Of a stretch of DNA of 64,000 nucleotides, positions 1 to 9,837 are shown piece by piece. The DNA comes from Pampus argenteus (taxonomy: Eukaryota > Chordata > Actinopteri > Scombriformes > Stromateidae). Under the pieces are notes generated by a model. The model saw only the letters and a program-made list of their open reading frames with translations. It made no database searches and had not been told where the DNA came from. The stretch covers positions 62,001 through 126,000 of the forward strand of contig CM072870.1 in NCBI GenBank assembly GCA_036937835.1, given 5' to 3'. Made by a program: the position numbers and the translations under genes. Position 1 is the first letter of the stretch; each line of letters begins with the position of its first letter.

Positions 1-524
1 ATATCGCACGCCCCACCCGTAAAATAAAAGACTGGCACTTCAAACCCCGGAGAATGATCCTTATCCTAGGAGACTCCAACATAAGCCGCATCTCTATTCA
101 GACCACCCCCAAAATCCAACTGGAGAGCTACCCCGGAGCTACTGTGTACCACTTCCTCAAGGTTTTGGAAAAAAACACACCCAACCCCCATGTAAAGCTT
201 ATCATCTTCTCAATTGGACACAACAATAAAGATCAAGACCCGAGACAAACCACCATAAAACAATTAAAATCCCTCTTCCGCAACGCGAAATCCAAATTCC
301 CTAACGCTCACATTTACTTCCCCATAATAAACTTCTCGCCCAATCTCACCCCTACACAAAAAAGCAACCTCGCGTTAATCAATAAAACCATGGCCATCCA
401 TTTCCCCACACTCTCTGAAATACCGCACGATACATTCATCACAGACAAAGATAACACCCACTGGACACCCTCCACAGCGAATCTAATTTTTGAAAACTGG
501 TTAAAACAACTCGATTTATACTAA
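1..524 (+). CDS. 3' end of SGNH-domain ORF (copy 0, cut by window edge)
   Basis: This is the C-terminal part of the same 748-codon ORF found complete four further times to the right and once in the last unit; the frame is open from the left edge. It holds the whole SGNH-like domain: the GDSN block, the SYPGAT block, the IGHNNKD block and the terminal DNTHWT block. It matches the ends of the other copies residue for residue. Its presence shows that the tandem array continues to the left, outside the window. Confidence 0.85.
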   Translation, partial: IARPTRKIKDWHFKPRRMILILGDSNISRISIQTTPKIQLESYPGATVYHFLKVLEKNTPNPHVKLIIFSIGHNNKDQDPRQTTIKQLKSLFRNAKSKFPNAHIYFPIINFSPNLTPTQKSNLALINKTMAIHFPTLSEIPHDTFITDKDNTHWTPSTANLIFENWLKQLDLY

Positions 525-1446
525 CACCCAACCTTCACCTTCCCCTTCAGAACCCTCGATTGGTACCCTTACCTCACCTAAACCCCTAAACCTAACCACT
601 TCCCCTACCCTAACCCTAACCTTCCCTTACCCTAAGCATACCCACACTACCTTCCCAACCTACCTTCCCCCGCCATTTATTATTTTTATTTTTTTATTTT
701 TTTATTTTTATTTTTTTATTTTTATTTTTTTTTTCCCCCACTCCTAAACCCTAATCCTAACAACTTCCCCTACCCTAAACCCTAACCCTAACCTTCCCTA
801 ACCCTAAACATAACCACACCACCTTCCCTTCCTATCCCCCACCCCCCCCCCCCCCTCCCCCACTGGAACCTACATCAATCCTCATTTCTTTCTCAATCCG
901 GCACTACCATCCCTTAGGTACCCTTACACACCTTCCTCCTACCCAAACCTTTCCCCCCCCCCCCACCCCCTCTACACACACAGACATCCTTTATTTATTC
1001 CATAACACATTTTTTTTATTATTTTATTTTATATTTATTTTTATTTTATTTATTTTATTTTATATTTATTTTTATTTTATTTATTTTATTTTAATTATTT
1101 TTTTCCCAAACGCTGACCACTCAACCCACCTCATATTAGCAAACCAGTAGGCCAGTGCACTTTTAATTTTAATCCAAAACCACTGAACCCCAACCCTAAC
1201 CCAACCCTAACCCAGCCAGTGCCACTGATTTGCTATCTGACCAAAATATATCATAACATTTCACTTCTCCCCTTCTTCACTTTCCATTTACAATACCCTC
1301 AATAACAATCCCTTAACTCTCCCCCTCTTACATTTTTATTTAGTTATTTTTCATATTTTTTTTATTTTTTTATTTTATTTTTTTTTTTTTTATATTTTTA
1401 TATTTTATTTAATTTTTTATTATATTATATATTTCTTTCATTTATT
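525..1446 (+). repeat. 3' flank of array unit: telomeric seeds, poly-T and poly-C
   Basis: No gene is seen here. Short CCCTAA-type blocks lie at about 575-640, 745-815 and 1185-1216, separated by T-rich (TTTTATTTT) stretches at about 680-735, 1005-1105 and 1340-1440 and by C runs at about 840-860 and 953-965. The same flank follows every copy of the ORF, and differences in run length explain most of the variation in unit length (4,658 to 4,691 bp). The third telomeric block is the exact place where the last unit passes into true telomeric repeat at 24.5 kb. Confidence 0.85.
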
Positions 1447-1569
1447 TGGGTCCCAACCGGCTGAGCTATACATTCCACTCTTGGGGTGGGGCCCTTTGCC
1501 ACTGCCGGGTCTTGAACCCAAGTTGTCTGTGGTCGGGCCCTATCCCCAGCCAGCTGAGCTATAGGATCA
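1447..1569 (-). repeat. tRNA-like pol III promoter segment, unit 1
   Basis: On the minus strand TAGCTCAGCTGG (1550-1561) fits a tRNA A box and GGTTCAAGACC (1508-1518) fits a B box, with a T-arm-like GGG/CCC stem. A second A-box-like TAGCTCAGCCGG follows at 1458-1469. The acceptor arms do not pair, so this is a tRNA-derived (SINE-like) sequence rather than a working tRNA gene. It is antisense to the ORF and present in every unit. Confidence 0.6.
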
Positions 1570-1767
1570 CACATACCTTCAGTCACACAGTGGATCACCC
1601 AACACTACAATAGTTTCATTTAATCAGACTTCCCGCCTTTTTTCCCCCTCCTTTCTTCTCATACCCACCAATAGCAACATCTCCCTCCAAACACTACCTA
1701 CAACCATCCAATCACACTTATACACATCGTTTCCCTCCAAAAGTTATCTCACTCCCCTGATTTTCAA

Positions 1768-1799
1768 CCAATCCATACACAACACATACACTATAAATA
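1768..1799 (+). promoter_or_regulatory. CCAAT and TATA boxes, unit 1
   Basis: CCAAT (1768-1772) and TATAAATA (1792-1799) are spaced as in a pol II core promoter. Initiation about 25-30 bp downstream would fall at or inside the hammerhead motif, which would put the ribozyme at the 5' end of transcripts starting here and inside read-through transcripts from the upstream unit. Role inferred from motif and position. Confidence 0.6.
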
Positions 1800-1814
1800 C
1801 AATGAGGAGTCATT

Positions 1815-1869
1815 GTTGAACATCCCCTGAAGAAGCAATACTCGATTGCGAAACGTCGGGACCTGCAAC
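1815..1869 (+). ncRNA. Hammerhead-ribozyme motif, unit 1
   Basis: Core CTGAAGA (1827-1833) and GAAAC-GTC (1850-1857) are present. Stem I is TCCC/GGGA (1823-1826 with 1858-1861) with an outer GTTG/CAAC (1815-1818 with 1866-1869). Stem II is GCAAT/ATTGC (1835-1839 with 1845-1849), with one extra A before it. Stem III is only AC/GT with no loop, so a closed fold would need a dimer or a relaxed core. Predicted cleavage follows C1857. PLEs are known to carry hammerheads in their terminal repeats. Activity is not shown. Confidence 0.7.
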
Positions 1870-2084
1870 CAGTGTAAGCCTTGCTCCAAAGAAATGTTCT
1901 TTTCGCTTTAATTTGTTTTTTCTTTGAATTTGGCATTTTACTTAAAATGTTCTTAAGCTAACTTTTAAACAACCACCTTCCTATTTTTAAACCTTTTTCT
2001 AGAAACATTTGTATTTGTCTATTTTATTTTGTTTGTTTGGTTTTTTAACCCTTTTAAACTAAGTTTGCCCATTTTAAATTATTT

Positions 2085-2449
2085 GTGGAGGGCTCTGCCA
2101 GCCCATTACGGGCCAAACAGATCCTTTCCCCCTGCTTTTACCATTTCTTGAGGTTTTTTTGCACAAGATAAAGATCCTGCAAGCAGTTACAAGAACTGCC
2201 AGAAACTACAACCTACAGGACTTCCATCCAACTACCCCACAAACTGTGCTCTACACCACTTCCTAAACAAGGAAGATTCATCTCCTGACAACCACCATAA
2301 CCTGCAAACCAGCTTGGCCTTTCACCTGCTCCTTGGCCCTTCACCTGCTCCGTGGCCTAGTGGAGTAAACGATTGGACTTGCACGCAGACTACCAGGGTT
2401 CGATTCCCCATCTGGACACAGACATTACTCAGAGGTAAGAGCCCTCCAC
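2085..2449 (+). repeat. Inverted-end module 1 with tRNA-like boxes, unit 1
   Basis: The segment begins GTGGAGGGCTCT (2085-2096) and ends with its reverse complement AGAGCCCTCCAC (2438-2449). Inside, TGGCCTAGTGG (2353-2363) fits a tRNA A box and GGTTCGATTCC (2397-2407) is a perfect B box 33 bp further on, with a GGG/CCC T stem. The right end overlaps AGGTAAGAG, which resembles a splice donor. It is related to module 2, so the pair arose by duplication. It may be a tRNA-derived element or a structured RNA leader. Confidence 0.65.
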
Positions 2450-2564
2450 GCTAACATAACTTTTAAACAATCACGTCCCACTGCTGGATTAGTTTGCATT
2501 TTTGTTTATTTTGTTGTTTTGTGCTTTTAACATTTTTTCGAAATAAAGTTTATTTTAATTAATT

Positions 2565-2928
2565 GTGGAGGGCTCTCCCAACCCACTCCGGGCCAAAAAG
2601 CCCCTTTCCCCTGCTTTTACCAGTTCTCTGAGTTTTTTGTCCAAGGAAAAGATCCTTTCACCTTGCTAGAAACCACAACCAAGAGGACATCCACTCAACA
2701 ACCCTGCAATAACTGTGGCCTACACCACCTCCTCAATAAAGACTACTCATCGCCTGACAACCACACAAAACCACCACAACCTGCAAACCTGCTTGGCCCT
2801 TCACCTGCTCCTTGGCTCAACAACATAAAAGTTGGACCTGCATGCAGTCGGCCAGAGTTCGATTCCTTCTTCAGGATACAGGCACTACCCATCCAAAGAA
2901 GAAAATCTCAAAGGTAAGAGCCCTCCAC
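2565..2928 (+). repeat. Inverted-end module 2, unit 1
   Basis: Same ends as module 1 (GTGGAGGGCTCT at 2565-2576, complement at 2917-2928), related interior and a slightly decayed B box AGTTCGATTCC (2866-2876). It stops four bases before the ATG of the long ORF, so the ORF start sits directly against the module. The right end again contains AGGTAAGAG, a good splice-donor match. An 84-codon frame crosses it but shows no recognisable domain. Confidence 0.65.
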
Positions 2929-2932
2929 ACCA

Positions 2933-5179
2933 ATGCACCCTTTTTTTGGAGCCAGGGTTACACCTGTGAGCAGGCCTCAAAATGGCTCCTCACCTACACA
3001 CACACACGCACCTACACGCACCCATATACTCACCTCCAGAGACACCACAATAAGGCCACTCATGTCTCTCCCTACACAACCATCCACTAGTTTCAATAAC
3101 ATCCAAAGACACCCCACTTATGCCTCTACCCTCACCCAACCTCCTGACCCAGAAACCAGAAACACCAGCAAACAATATTTCAAATTGATACAAGCCATCC
3201 ACCACAAACACATTATGGACAAAGCCCTATCAACAGGTACATTTCCACCAGGCATGCTAAGACAAGTTCACAGACTCACAGACTTTATAAAACCATCAAC
3301 ACCCAGCACCGAAACACGTAATAAAATACATAATAACACCACAAACTGGATGTTAAACACAATCTCTATCCTGCAAGAACACTATACAACCACTATAGCA
3401 AACATTGACAGAACTTCATACAACCCCATAGCTCTACAAATAGCCACCGGTTGGGCCCAGAAACGCTATGGCGACAGACTCACTACAGACACAATAACAG
3501 CTGTCCAAATATCACTACAACCAGTACAAACAACAACCCCAACCCCACAATTAGCCCACCACACACAACGCACAATCTTTGACTTGCCAACCATCCCTGA
3601 AGAACATTTTCCTCCCCTACCTAAATCTGTTGCCCCCAAAACACTATCCCTCTATCTAGGCCCCCGCACAACAATTACAGAGGAAATAAATAATTACCAT
3701 TCTCCCACACCGGACCCGCTCACACAACATTCTACAGGAACCCAAACAACACCCCAGACAAACATTAAGAAACCCAAGCCCAACCCCCTCCCTTCACCTT
3801 ATCCCCTCTATAAAAAAACTACCCCTTCCAAAGGGTCTGATACCCCTGCCACTTCCACCCCACTTCCACAAAAAACCCGTAGGGTCACCTGGGGTCCGTT
3901 ACCAGTTAATACAACAGACTCCCAGTCCTCTACTCCCCATACCCCCATCTCCCCTATCCTTCCGATCATCCCCCCAAACAGAAACCCCCTCAAACCTCCC
4001 AATTCTAAAATAACCACAGCACAGATTCACCTTTCCACTTCTCCACCTCAACATCAAACAGAATTGCAGACCATCACCCTCAGCAGTCACTCTAATGTCT
4101 CTGTACATACTGCTGATACAATATCTCTCTACTCTTCCCAGACAGAAGCCACTACCACCGGAGTGGAACCAATCAAACAACCTTTACCAAAGCCCCCTCA
4201 AAAAAGAGAACAGGCAAAAATGATGAAAGGGACGTCTAAGGTCAACCACGACCTAAACAGAACCCGCTCTGAGCCCTCTCTTTCAACAACCCTAGAAGAC
4301 ACTTTTCCCCATCCACCCTCCCCAGACACTAAAACACCAACAATAACCCCCAATCCTGATCAATCCAGGACTTCACCTTCCCCCCGATCTACCTCTTCCC
4401 CTAAACCCCCTGAACCTACCTCAATTCCCTCATGCCTATCCACTTCTCAAGACCTTCCCCTTTCCCCACCTATACACACCACCCCTAATCCTCAACCACA
4501 TTTCCTTGATGATTTTTTTACACAATCATCCCCCAACTCCACACATACCGACACCTCTACCCTCTCCACCTCTCCCATATCAAACACCCAGGAATCAATC
4601 AGTCCAACCACAGCCATTAACACCTCCCTCCCAACAACTTTCAGACCCAACTATCATATCGCACGCCCCACCCGTAAAATAAAAGACTGGCACTTCAAAC
4701 CCCGGAGAATGATCCTTATCCTAGGAGACTCCAACATAAGCCGCATCTCTATTCAGACCACCCCCAAAATCCAACTGGAGAGCTACCCCGGAGCTACTGT
4801 GTACCACTTCCTCAAGGTTTTGGAAAAAAACACACCCAACCCCCATGTAAAGCTTATCATCTTCTCAATTGGACACAACAATAAAGATCAAGACCCGAGA
4901 CAAACCACCATAAAACAATTAAAATCCCTCTTCCGCAACGCGAAATCCAAATTCCCTAACGCTCACATTTACTTCCCCATAATAAACTTCTCGCCCAATC
5001 TCACCCCTACACAAAAAAGCAACCTCGCGTTAATCAATAAAACCATGGCCATCCATTTCCCCACACTCTCTGAAATACCGCACGATACATTCATCACAGA
5101 CAAAGATAACACCCACTGGACACCCTCCACAGCGAATCTAATTTTTGAAAACTGGTTAAAACAACTCGATTTATACTAA
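2933..5179 (+). CDS. 748-aa Gag-like ORF with C-terminal SGNH hydrolase-like domain (copy 1)
   Basis: The first 60 residues are low in complexity, and Met44 (MSLPTQPST) is an alternative start. Residues about 80-200 form a conserved region (LQIATGWAQKRYG near 185) that is recognisably related to the ORF1 of the minus-strand PLE at 61.8-62.3 kb. Residues about 200-590 are a Pro/Thr/Ser-rich linker. Residues 593-748 are an SGNH-like domain: GDSN (Ser600), SYPGAT (Gly620), IGHNNKD (Asn649/650) and DNTHWT (Asp725, His728), so all four signature residues are present. SGNH esterase domains are known in ORF1 proteins of some LINEs and in rotifer PLE terminons. No RT or endonuclease is encoded, so mobility would need help in trans. 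The substrate is unknown. Confidence 0.8.
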   Translation: MHPFFGARVTPVSRPQNGSSPTHTHAPTRTHILTSRDTTIRPLMSLPTQPSTSFNNIQRHPTYASTLTQPPDPETRNTSKQYFKLIQAIHHKHIMDKALSTGTFPPGMLRQVHRLTDFIKPSTPSTETRNKIHNNTTNWMLNTISILQEHYTTTIANIDRTSYNPIALQIATGWAQKRYGDRLTTDTITAVQISLQPVQTTTPTPQLAHHTQRTIFDLPTIPEEHFPPLPKSVAPKTLSLYLGPRTTITEEINNYHSPTPDPLTQHSTGTQTTPQTNIKKPKPNPLPSPYPLYKKTTPSKGSDTPATSTPLPQKTRRVTWGPLPVNTTDSQSSTPHTPISPILPIIPPNRNPLKPPNSKITTAQIHLSTSPPQHQTELQTITLSSHSNVSVHTADTISLYSSQTEATTTGVEPIKQPLPKPPQKREQAKMMKGTSKVNHDLNRTRSEPSLSTTLEDTFPHPPSPDTKTPTITPNPDQSRTSPSPRSTSSPKPPEPTSIPSCLSTSQDLPLSPPIHTTPNPQPHFLDDFFTQSSPNSTHTDTSTLSTSPISNTQESISPTTAINTSLPTTFRPNYHIARPTRKIKDWHFKPRRMILILGDSNISRISIQTTPKIQLESYPGATVYHFLKVLEKNTPNPHVKLIIFSIGHNNKDQDPRQTTIKQLKSLFRNAKSKFPNAHIYFPIINFSPNLTPTQKSNLALINKTMAIHFPTLSEIPHDTFITDKDNTHWTPSTANLIFENWLKQLDLY

Positions 5180-6104
5180 CACCCAACCTTCACCTTCCCC
5201 TTCAGAACCCTCGATTGGTACCCTTACCTCACCTAAACCCCTAAACCTAACCACTTCCCCTACCCTAACCCTAACCTTCCCTTACCCTAAGCATACCCAC
5301 ACTACCTTCCCAACCTACCTTCCCCCGCCATTTATTATTTTTATTTTTTTATTTTTTTATTTTTTTATTTTTATTTTTTTATTTTTATTTTTTTTTTTCC
5401 CCCACTCCTAAACCCTAATCCTAACAACTTCCCCTACCCTAAACCCTAACCCTAACCTTCCCTAACCCTAAACATAACCACACCACCTTCCCTTCCTATC
5501 CCCCACCCCCCCCCCCCCCCTCCCCCACTGGAACCTACATCAATCCTCATTTCTTTCTCAATCCGGCACTACCATCCCTTAGGTACCCTTACACACCTTC
5601 CTCCTACCCAAACCTTCCCCCCCCCCCCCCACCCCCTCTACACACACAGACATCCTTTATTTATTCCATAACACATTTTTTTTATTATTTTATTTTATAT
5701 TTATTTTTATTTTATTTATTTTATTTTATATTTATTTTTATTTTATTTATTTTATTTTAATTATTTTTTTCCCAAACGCTGACCACTCAACCCACCTCAT
5801 ATTAGCAAACCAGTAGGCCAGTGCACTTTTAATTTTAATCCAAAACCACTGAACCCTAACCCAACCCTAACCCAGCCAGTGCCACTGATTTGCTATCTGA
5901 CCAAAATATATCATAACATTTCACTTCTCCCCTTCTTCACTTTCCATTTACAATACCCTCAATAACAATCCCTTAACTCTCCCCCTCTTACATTTTTATT
6001 TAGTTATTTTTCATATTTTTTTTATTTTTTTATTTTATTTTTTTTTTTTATATTTTTATATTTTATTTAATTTTTTATTATATTATATATTTCTTTCATT
6101 TATT

Positions 6105-6227
6105 TGGGTCCCAACCGGCTGAGCTATACATTCCACTCTTGGGGTGGGGCCCTTTGCCACTGCCGGGTCTTGAACCCAAGTTGTCTGTGGTCGGGCCCTA
6201 TCCCCAGCCAGCTGAGCTATAGGATCA
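6105..6227 (-). repeat. tRNA-like pol III promoter segment, unit 2
   Basis: Same antisense A-box and B-box arrangement as at 1447-1569, unchanged. Confidence 0.6.
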
Positions 6228-6425
6228 CACATACCTTCAGTCACACAGTGGATCACCCAACACTACAATAGTTTCATTTAATCAGACTTCCCGCCTTTTT
6301 TCCCCCTCCTTTCTTCTCATACCCACCAATAGCAACATCTCCCTCCAAACACTACCTACAACCATCCAATCACACTTATACACATCGTTTCCCTCCAAAA
6401 GTTATCTCACTCCCCTGATTTTCAA

Positions 6426-6457
6426 CCAATCCATACACAACACATACACTATAAATA
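6426..6457 (+). promoter_or_regulatory. CCAAT and TATA boxes, unit 2
   Basis: CCAAT and TATAAATA are conserved with the spacing seen in unit 1, directly before the hammerhead. Confidence 0.6.
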
Positions 6458-6472
6458 CAATGAGGAGTCATT

Positions 6473-6527
6473 GTTGAACATCCCCTGAAGAAGCAATACT
6501 CGATTGCGAAACGTCGGGACCTGCAAC
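6473..6527 (+). ncRNA. Hammerhead-ribozyme motif, unit 2
   Basis: Identical to the unit 1 motif, including stem I UCCC/GGGA, stem II GCAAU/AUUGC and the core; predicted cleavage follows position 6515. Confidence 0.7.
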
Positions 6528-6742
6528 CAGTGTAAGCCTTGCTCCAAAGAAATGTTCTTTTCGCTTTAATTTGTTTTTTCTTTGAATTTGGCATTTTACT
6601 TAAAATGTTCTTAAGCTAACTTTTAAACAACCACCTTCCTATTTTTAAACCTTTTTCTAGAAACATTTGTATTTGTCTATTTTATTTTGTTTGTTTGGTT
6701 TTTTAACCCTTTTAAACTAAGTTTGCCCATTTTAAATTATTT

Positions 6743-7107
6743 GTGGAGGGCTCTGCCAGCCCATTACGGGCCAAACAGATCCTTTCCCCCTGCTTTTACC
6801 ATTTCTTGAGGTTTTTTTGCACAAGATAAAGATCCTGCAAGCAGTTACAAGAACTGCCAGAAACTACAACCTACAGGACTTCCATCCAACTACCCCACAA
6901 ACTGTGCTCTACACCACTTCCTAAACAAGGAAGATTCATCTCCTGACAACCACCATAACCTGCAAACCAGCTTGGCCTTTCACCTGCTCCTTGGCCCTTC
7001 ACCTGCTCCGTGGCCTAGTGGAGTAAACGATTGGACTTGCACGCAGACTACCAGGGTTCGATTCCCCATCTGGACACAGACATTACTCAGAGGTAAGAGC
7101 CCTCCAC
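6743..7107 (+). repeat. Inverted-end module 1, unit 2
   Basis: GTGGAGGGCTCT ends in inverted orientation, with the perfect tRNA B box inside, as in unit 1. Confidence 0.6.
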
Positions 7108-7222
7108 GCTAACATAACTTTTAAACAATCACGTCCCACTGCTGGATTAGTTTGCATTTTTGTTTATTTTGTTGTTTTGTGCTTTTAACATTTTTTCGAA
7201 ATAAAGTTTATTTTAATTAATT

Positions 7223-7586
7223 GTGGAGGGCTCTCCCAACCCACTCCGGGCCAAAAAGCCCCTTTCCCCTGCTTTTACCAGTTCTCTGAGTTTTTTGTCC
7301 AAGGAAAAGATCCTTTCACCTTGCTAGAAACCACAACCAAGAGGACATCCACTCAACAACCCTGCAATAACTGTGGCCTACACCACCTCCTCAATAAAGA
7401 CTACTCATCGCCTGACAACCACACAAAACCACCACAACCTGCAAACCTGCTTGGCCCTTCACCTGCTCCTTGGCTCAACAACATAAAAGTTGGACCTGCA
7501 TGCAGTCGGCCAGAGTTCGATTCCTTCTTCAGGATACAGACACTACCCATCCAAAGAAGAAAATCTCAAAGGTAAGAGCCCTCCAC
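7223..7586 (+). repeat. Inverted-end module 2, unit 2
   Basis: As module 2 of unit 1, with one A in place of G near 7540; it ends four bases before the ORF start. Confidence 0.6.
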
Positions 7587-7590
7587 ACCA

Positions 7591-9837
7591 ATGCACCCTT
7601 TTTTTGGAGCCAGGGTTACACCTGTGAGCAGGCCTCAAAATGGCTCCTCACCTACACACACACACGCACCTACACGCACCCATATACTCACCTCCAGAGA
7701 CACCACAATAAGGCCACTCATGTCTCTCCCTACACAACCATCCACTAGTTTCAATAACATCCAAAGACACCCCACTTATGCCTCTACCCTCACCCAACCT
7801 CCTGACCCAGAAACCAGAAACACCAGCAAACAATATTTCAAATTGATACAAGCCATCCACCACAAACACATTATGGACAAAGCCCTATCAACAGGTACAT
7901 TTCCACCAGGCATGCTAAGACAAGTTCACAGACTCACAGACTTTATAAAACCATCAACACCCAGCACCGAAACACGTAATAAAATACATAATAACACCAC
8001 AAACTGGATGTTAAACACAATCTCTATCCTGCAAGAACACTATACAACCACTATAGCAAACATTGACAGAACTTCATACAACCCCATAGCTCTACAAATA
8101 GCCACCGGTTGGGCCCAGAAACGCTATGGCGACAGACTCACTACAGACACAATAACAGCTGTCCAAATATCACTACAACCAGTACAAACAACAACCCCAA
8201 CCCCACAATTAGCCCACCACACACAACGCACAATCTTTGACTTGCCAACCATCCCCGAAGAACATTTTCCTCCCCTACCTAAATCTGTTGCCCCCAAAAC
8301 ACTATCCCTCTATCTAGGCCCCCGCACAACAATTACAGAGGAAATAAATAATTACCATTCTCCCACACCGGACCCGCTCACACAACATTCTACAGGAACC
8401 CAAACAACACCCCAGACAAACATTAAGAAACCCAAGCCCAACCCCCTCCCTTCACCTTATCCCCTCTATAAAAAAACTACCCCTTCCAAAGGGTCTGATA
8501 CCCCTGCCACTTCCACCCCACTTCCACAAAAAACCCGTAGGGTCACCTGGGGTCCGTTACCAGTTAATACAACAGACTCCCAGTCCTCTACTCCCCATAC
8601 CCCCATCTCCCCTATCCTTCCGATCATCCCCCCAAACAGAAACCCCCTCAAACCTCCCAATTCTAAAATAACCACAGCACAGATTCACCTTTCCACTTCT
8701 CCACCTCAACATCAAACAGAATTGCAGACCATCACCCTCAGCAGTCACTCTAATGTCTCTGTACATACTGCTGATACAATATCTCTCTACTCTTCCCAGA
8801 CAGAAGCCACTACCACCGGAGTGGAACCAATCAAACAACCTTTACCAAAGCCCCCTCAAAAAAGAGAACAGGCAAAAATGATGAAAGGGACGTCTAAGGT
8901 CAACCACGACCTAAACAGAACCCGCTCTGAGCCCTCTCTTTCAACAACCCTAGAAGACACTTTTCCCCATCCACCCTCCCCAGACACTAAAACACCAACA
9001 ATAACCCCCAATCCTGATCAATCCAGGACTTCACCTTCCCCCCGATCTACCTCTTCCCCTAAACCCCCTGAACCTACCTCAATTCCCTCATGCCTATCCA
9101 CTTCTCAAGACCTTCCCCTTTCCCCACCTATACACACCACCCCTAATCCTCAACCACATTTCCTTGATGATTTTTTTACACAATCATCCCCCAACTCCAC
9201 ACATACCGACACCTCTACCCTCTCCACCTCTCCCATATCAAACACCCAGGAATCAATCAGTCCAACCACAGCCATTAACACCTCCCTCCCAACAACTTTC
9301 AGACCCAACTATCATATCGCACGCCCCACCCGTAAAATAAAAGACTGGCACTTCAAACCCCGGAGAATGATCCTTATCCTAGGAGACTCCAACATAAGCC
9401 GCATCTCTATTCAGACCACCCCCAAAATCCAACTGGAGAGCTACCCCGGAGCTACTGTGTACCACTTCCTCAAGGTTTTGGAAAAAAACACACCCAACCC
9501 CCATGTAAAGCTTATCATCTTCTCAATTGGACACAACAATAAAGATCAAGACCCGAGACAAACCACCATAAAACAATTAAAATCCCTCTTCCGCAACGCG
9601 AAATCCAAATTCCCTAACGCTCACATTTACTTCCCCATAATAAACTTCTCGCCCAATCTCACCCCTACACAAAAAAGCAACCTCGCGTTAATCAATAAAA
9701 CCATGGCCATCCATTTCCCCACACTCTCTGAAATACCGCACGATACATTCATCACAGACAAAGATAACACCCACTGGACACCCTCCACAGCGAATCTAAT
9801 TTTTGAAAACTGGTTAAAACAACTCGATTTATACTAA
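7591..9837 (+). CDS. 748-aa Gag-like SGNH ORF (copy 2)
   Basis: The translation is identical to copy 1 over all 748 residues. The one base change I noticed inside the ORF (CCT to CCC at about codon 222) is silent. The intact frame and identical protein point to very recent copying or homogenisation. Confidence 0.8.
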   Translation: MHPFFGARVTPVSRPQNGSSPTHTHAPTRTHILTSRDTTIRPLMSLPTQPSTSFNNIQRHPTYASTLTQPPDPETRNTSKQYFKLIQAIHHKHIMDKALSTGTFPPGMLRQVHRLTDFIKPSTPSTETRNKIHNNTTNWMLNTISILQEHYTTTIANIDRTSYNPIALQIATGWAQKRYGDRLTTDTITAVQISLQPVQTTTPTPQLAHHTQRTIFDLPTIPEEHFPPLPKSVAPKTLSLYLGPRTTITEEINNYHSPTPDPLTQHSTGTQTTPQTNIKKPKPNPLPSPYPLYKKTTPSKGSDTPATSTPLPQKTRRVTWGPLPVNTTDSQSSTPHTPISPILPIIPPNRNPLKPPNSKITTAQIHLSTSPPQHQTELQTITLSSHSNVSVHTADTISLYSSQTEATTTGVEPIKQPLPKPPQKREQAKMMKGTSKVNHDLNRTRSEPSLSTTLEDTFPHPPSPDTKTPTITPNPDQSRTSPSPRSTSSPKPPEPTSIPSCLSTSQDLPLSPPIHTTPNPQPHFLDDFFTQSSPNSTHTDTSTLSTSPISNTQESISPTTAINTSLPTTFRPNYHIARPTRKIKDWHFKPRRMILILGDSNISRISIQTTPKIQLESYPGATVYHFLKVLEKNTPNPHVKLIIFSIGHNNKDQDPRQTTIKQLKSLFRNAKSKFPNAHIYFPIINFSPNLTPTQKSNLALINKTMAIHFPTLSEIPHDTFITDKDNTHWTPSTANLIFENWLKQLDLY

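Larger units (their letters stand above)
1858..6515 (+). repeat. Array unit 1 (4,658 bp)
   Basis: Boundaries are set at the predicted hammerhead cleavage sites. Order: 5' leader, inverted-end module 1 (2085-2449), a short AT-rich spacer with AATAAA, module 2 (2565-2928), ORF (2933-5179), 3' flank with telomeric seeds, antisense tRNA-like segment, promoter, and the next hammerhead. The next copies are almost identical apart from homopolymer lengths. Apart from the ORF I see no protein gene in the unit. Confidence 0.85.

Noticed and set aside
1718..1936. 72-codon minus-strand frame in each unit
   Set aside because: It runs across the promoter and hammerhead on the opposite strand; conservation follows from near-identity of the units.
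1447..2449. tRNA genes
   Set aside because: A and B boxes are present but acceptor stems do not pair and no clear anticodon arm forms, so these are tRNA-derived only.
2663..3090. Overlapping 84- and 92-codon frames before the long ORF (repeated in each unit)
   Set aside because: They translate module 2 and the start of the ORF in other frames, show no domain, and follow from the open composition of this C/A-rich DNA.
2990..4180. Minus-strand frames of 69-93 codons inside the SGNH ORF
   Set aside because: Shadows of the long ORF.
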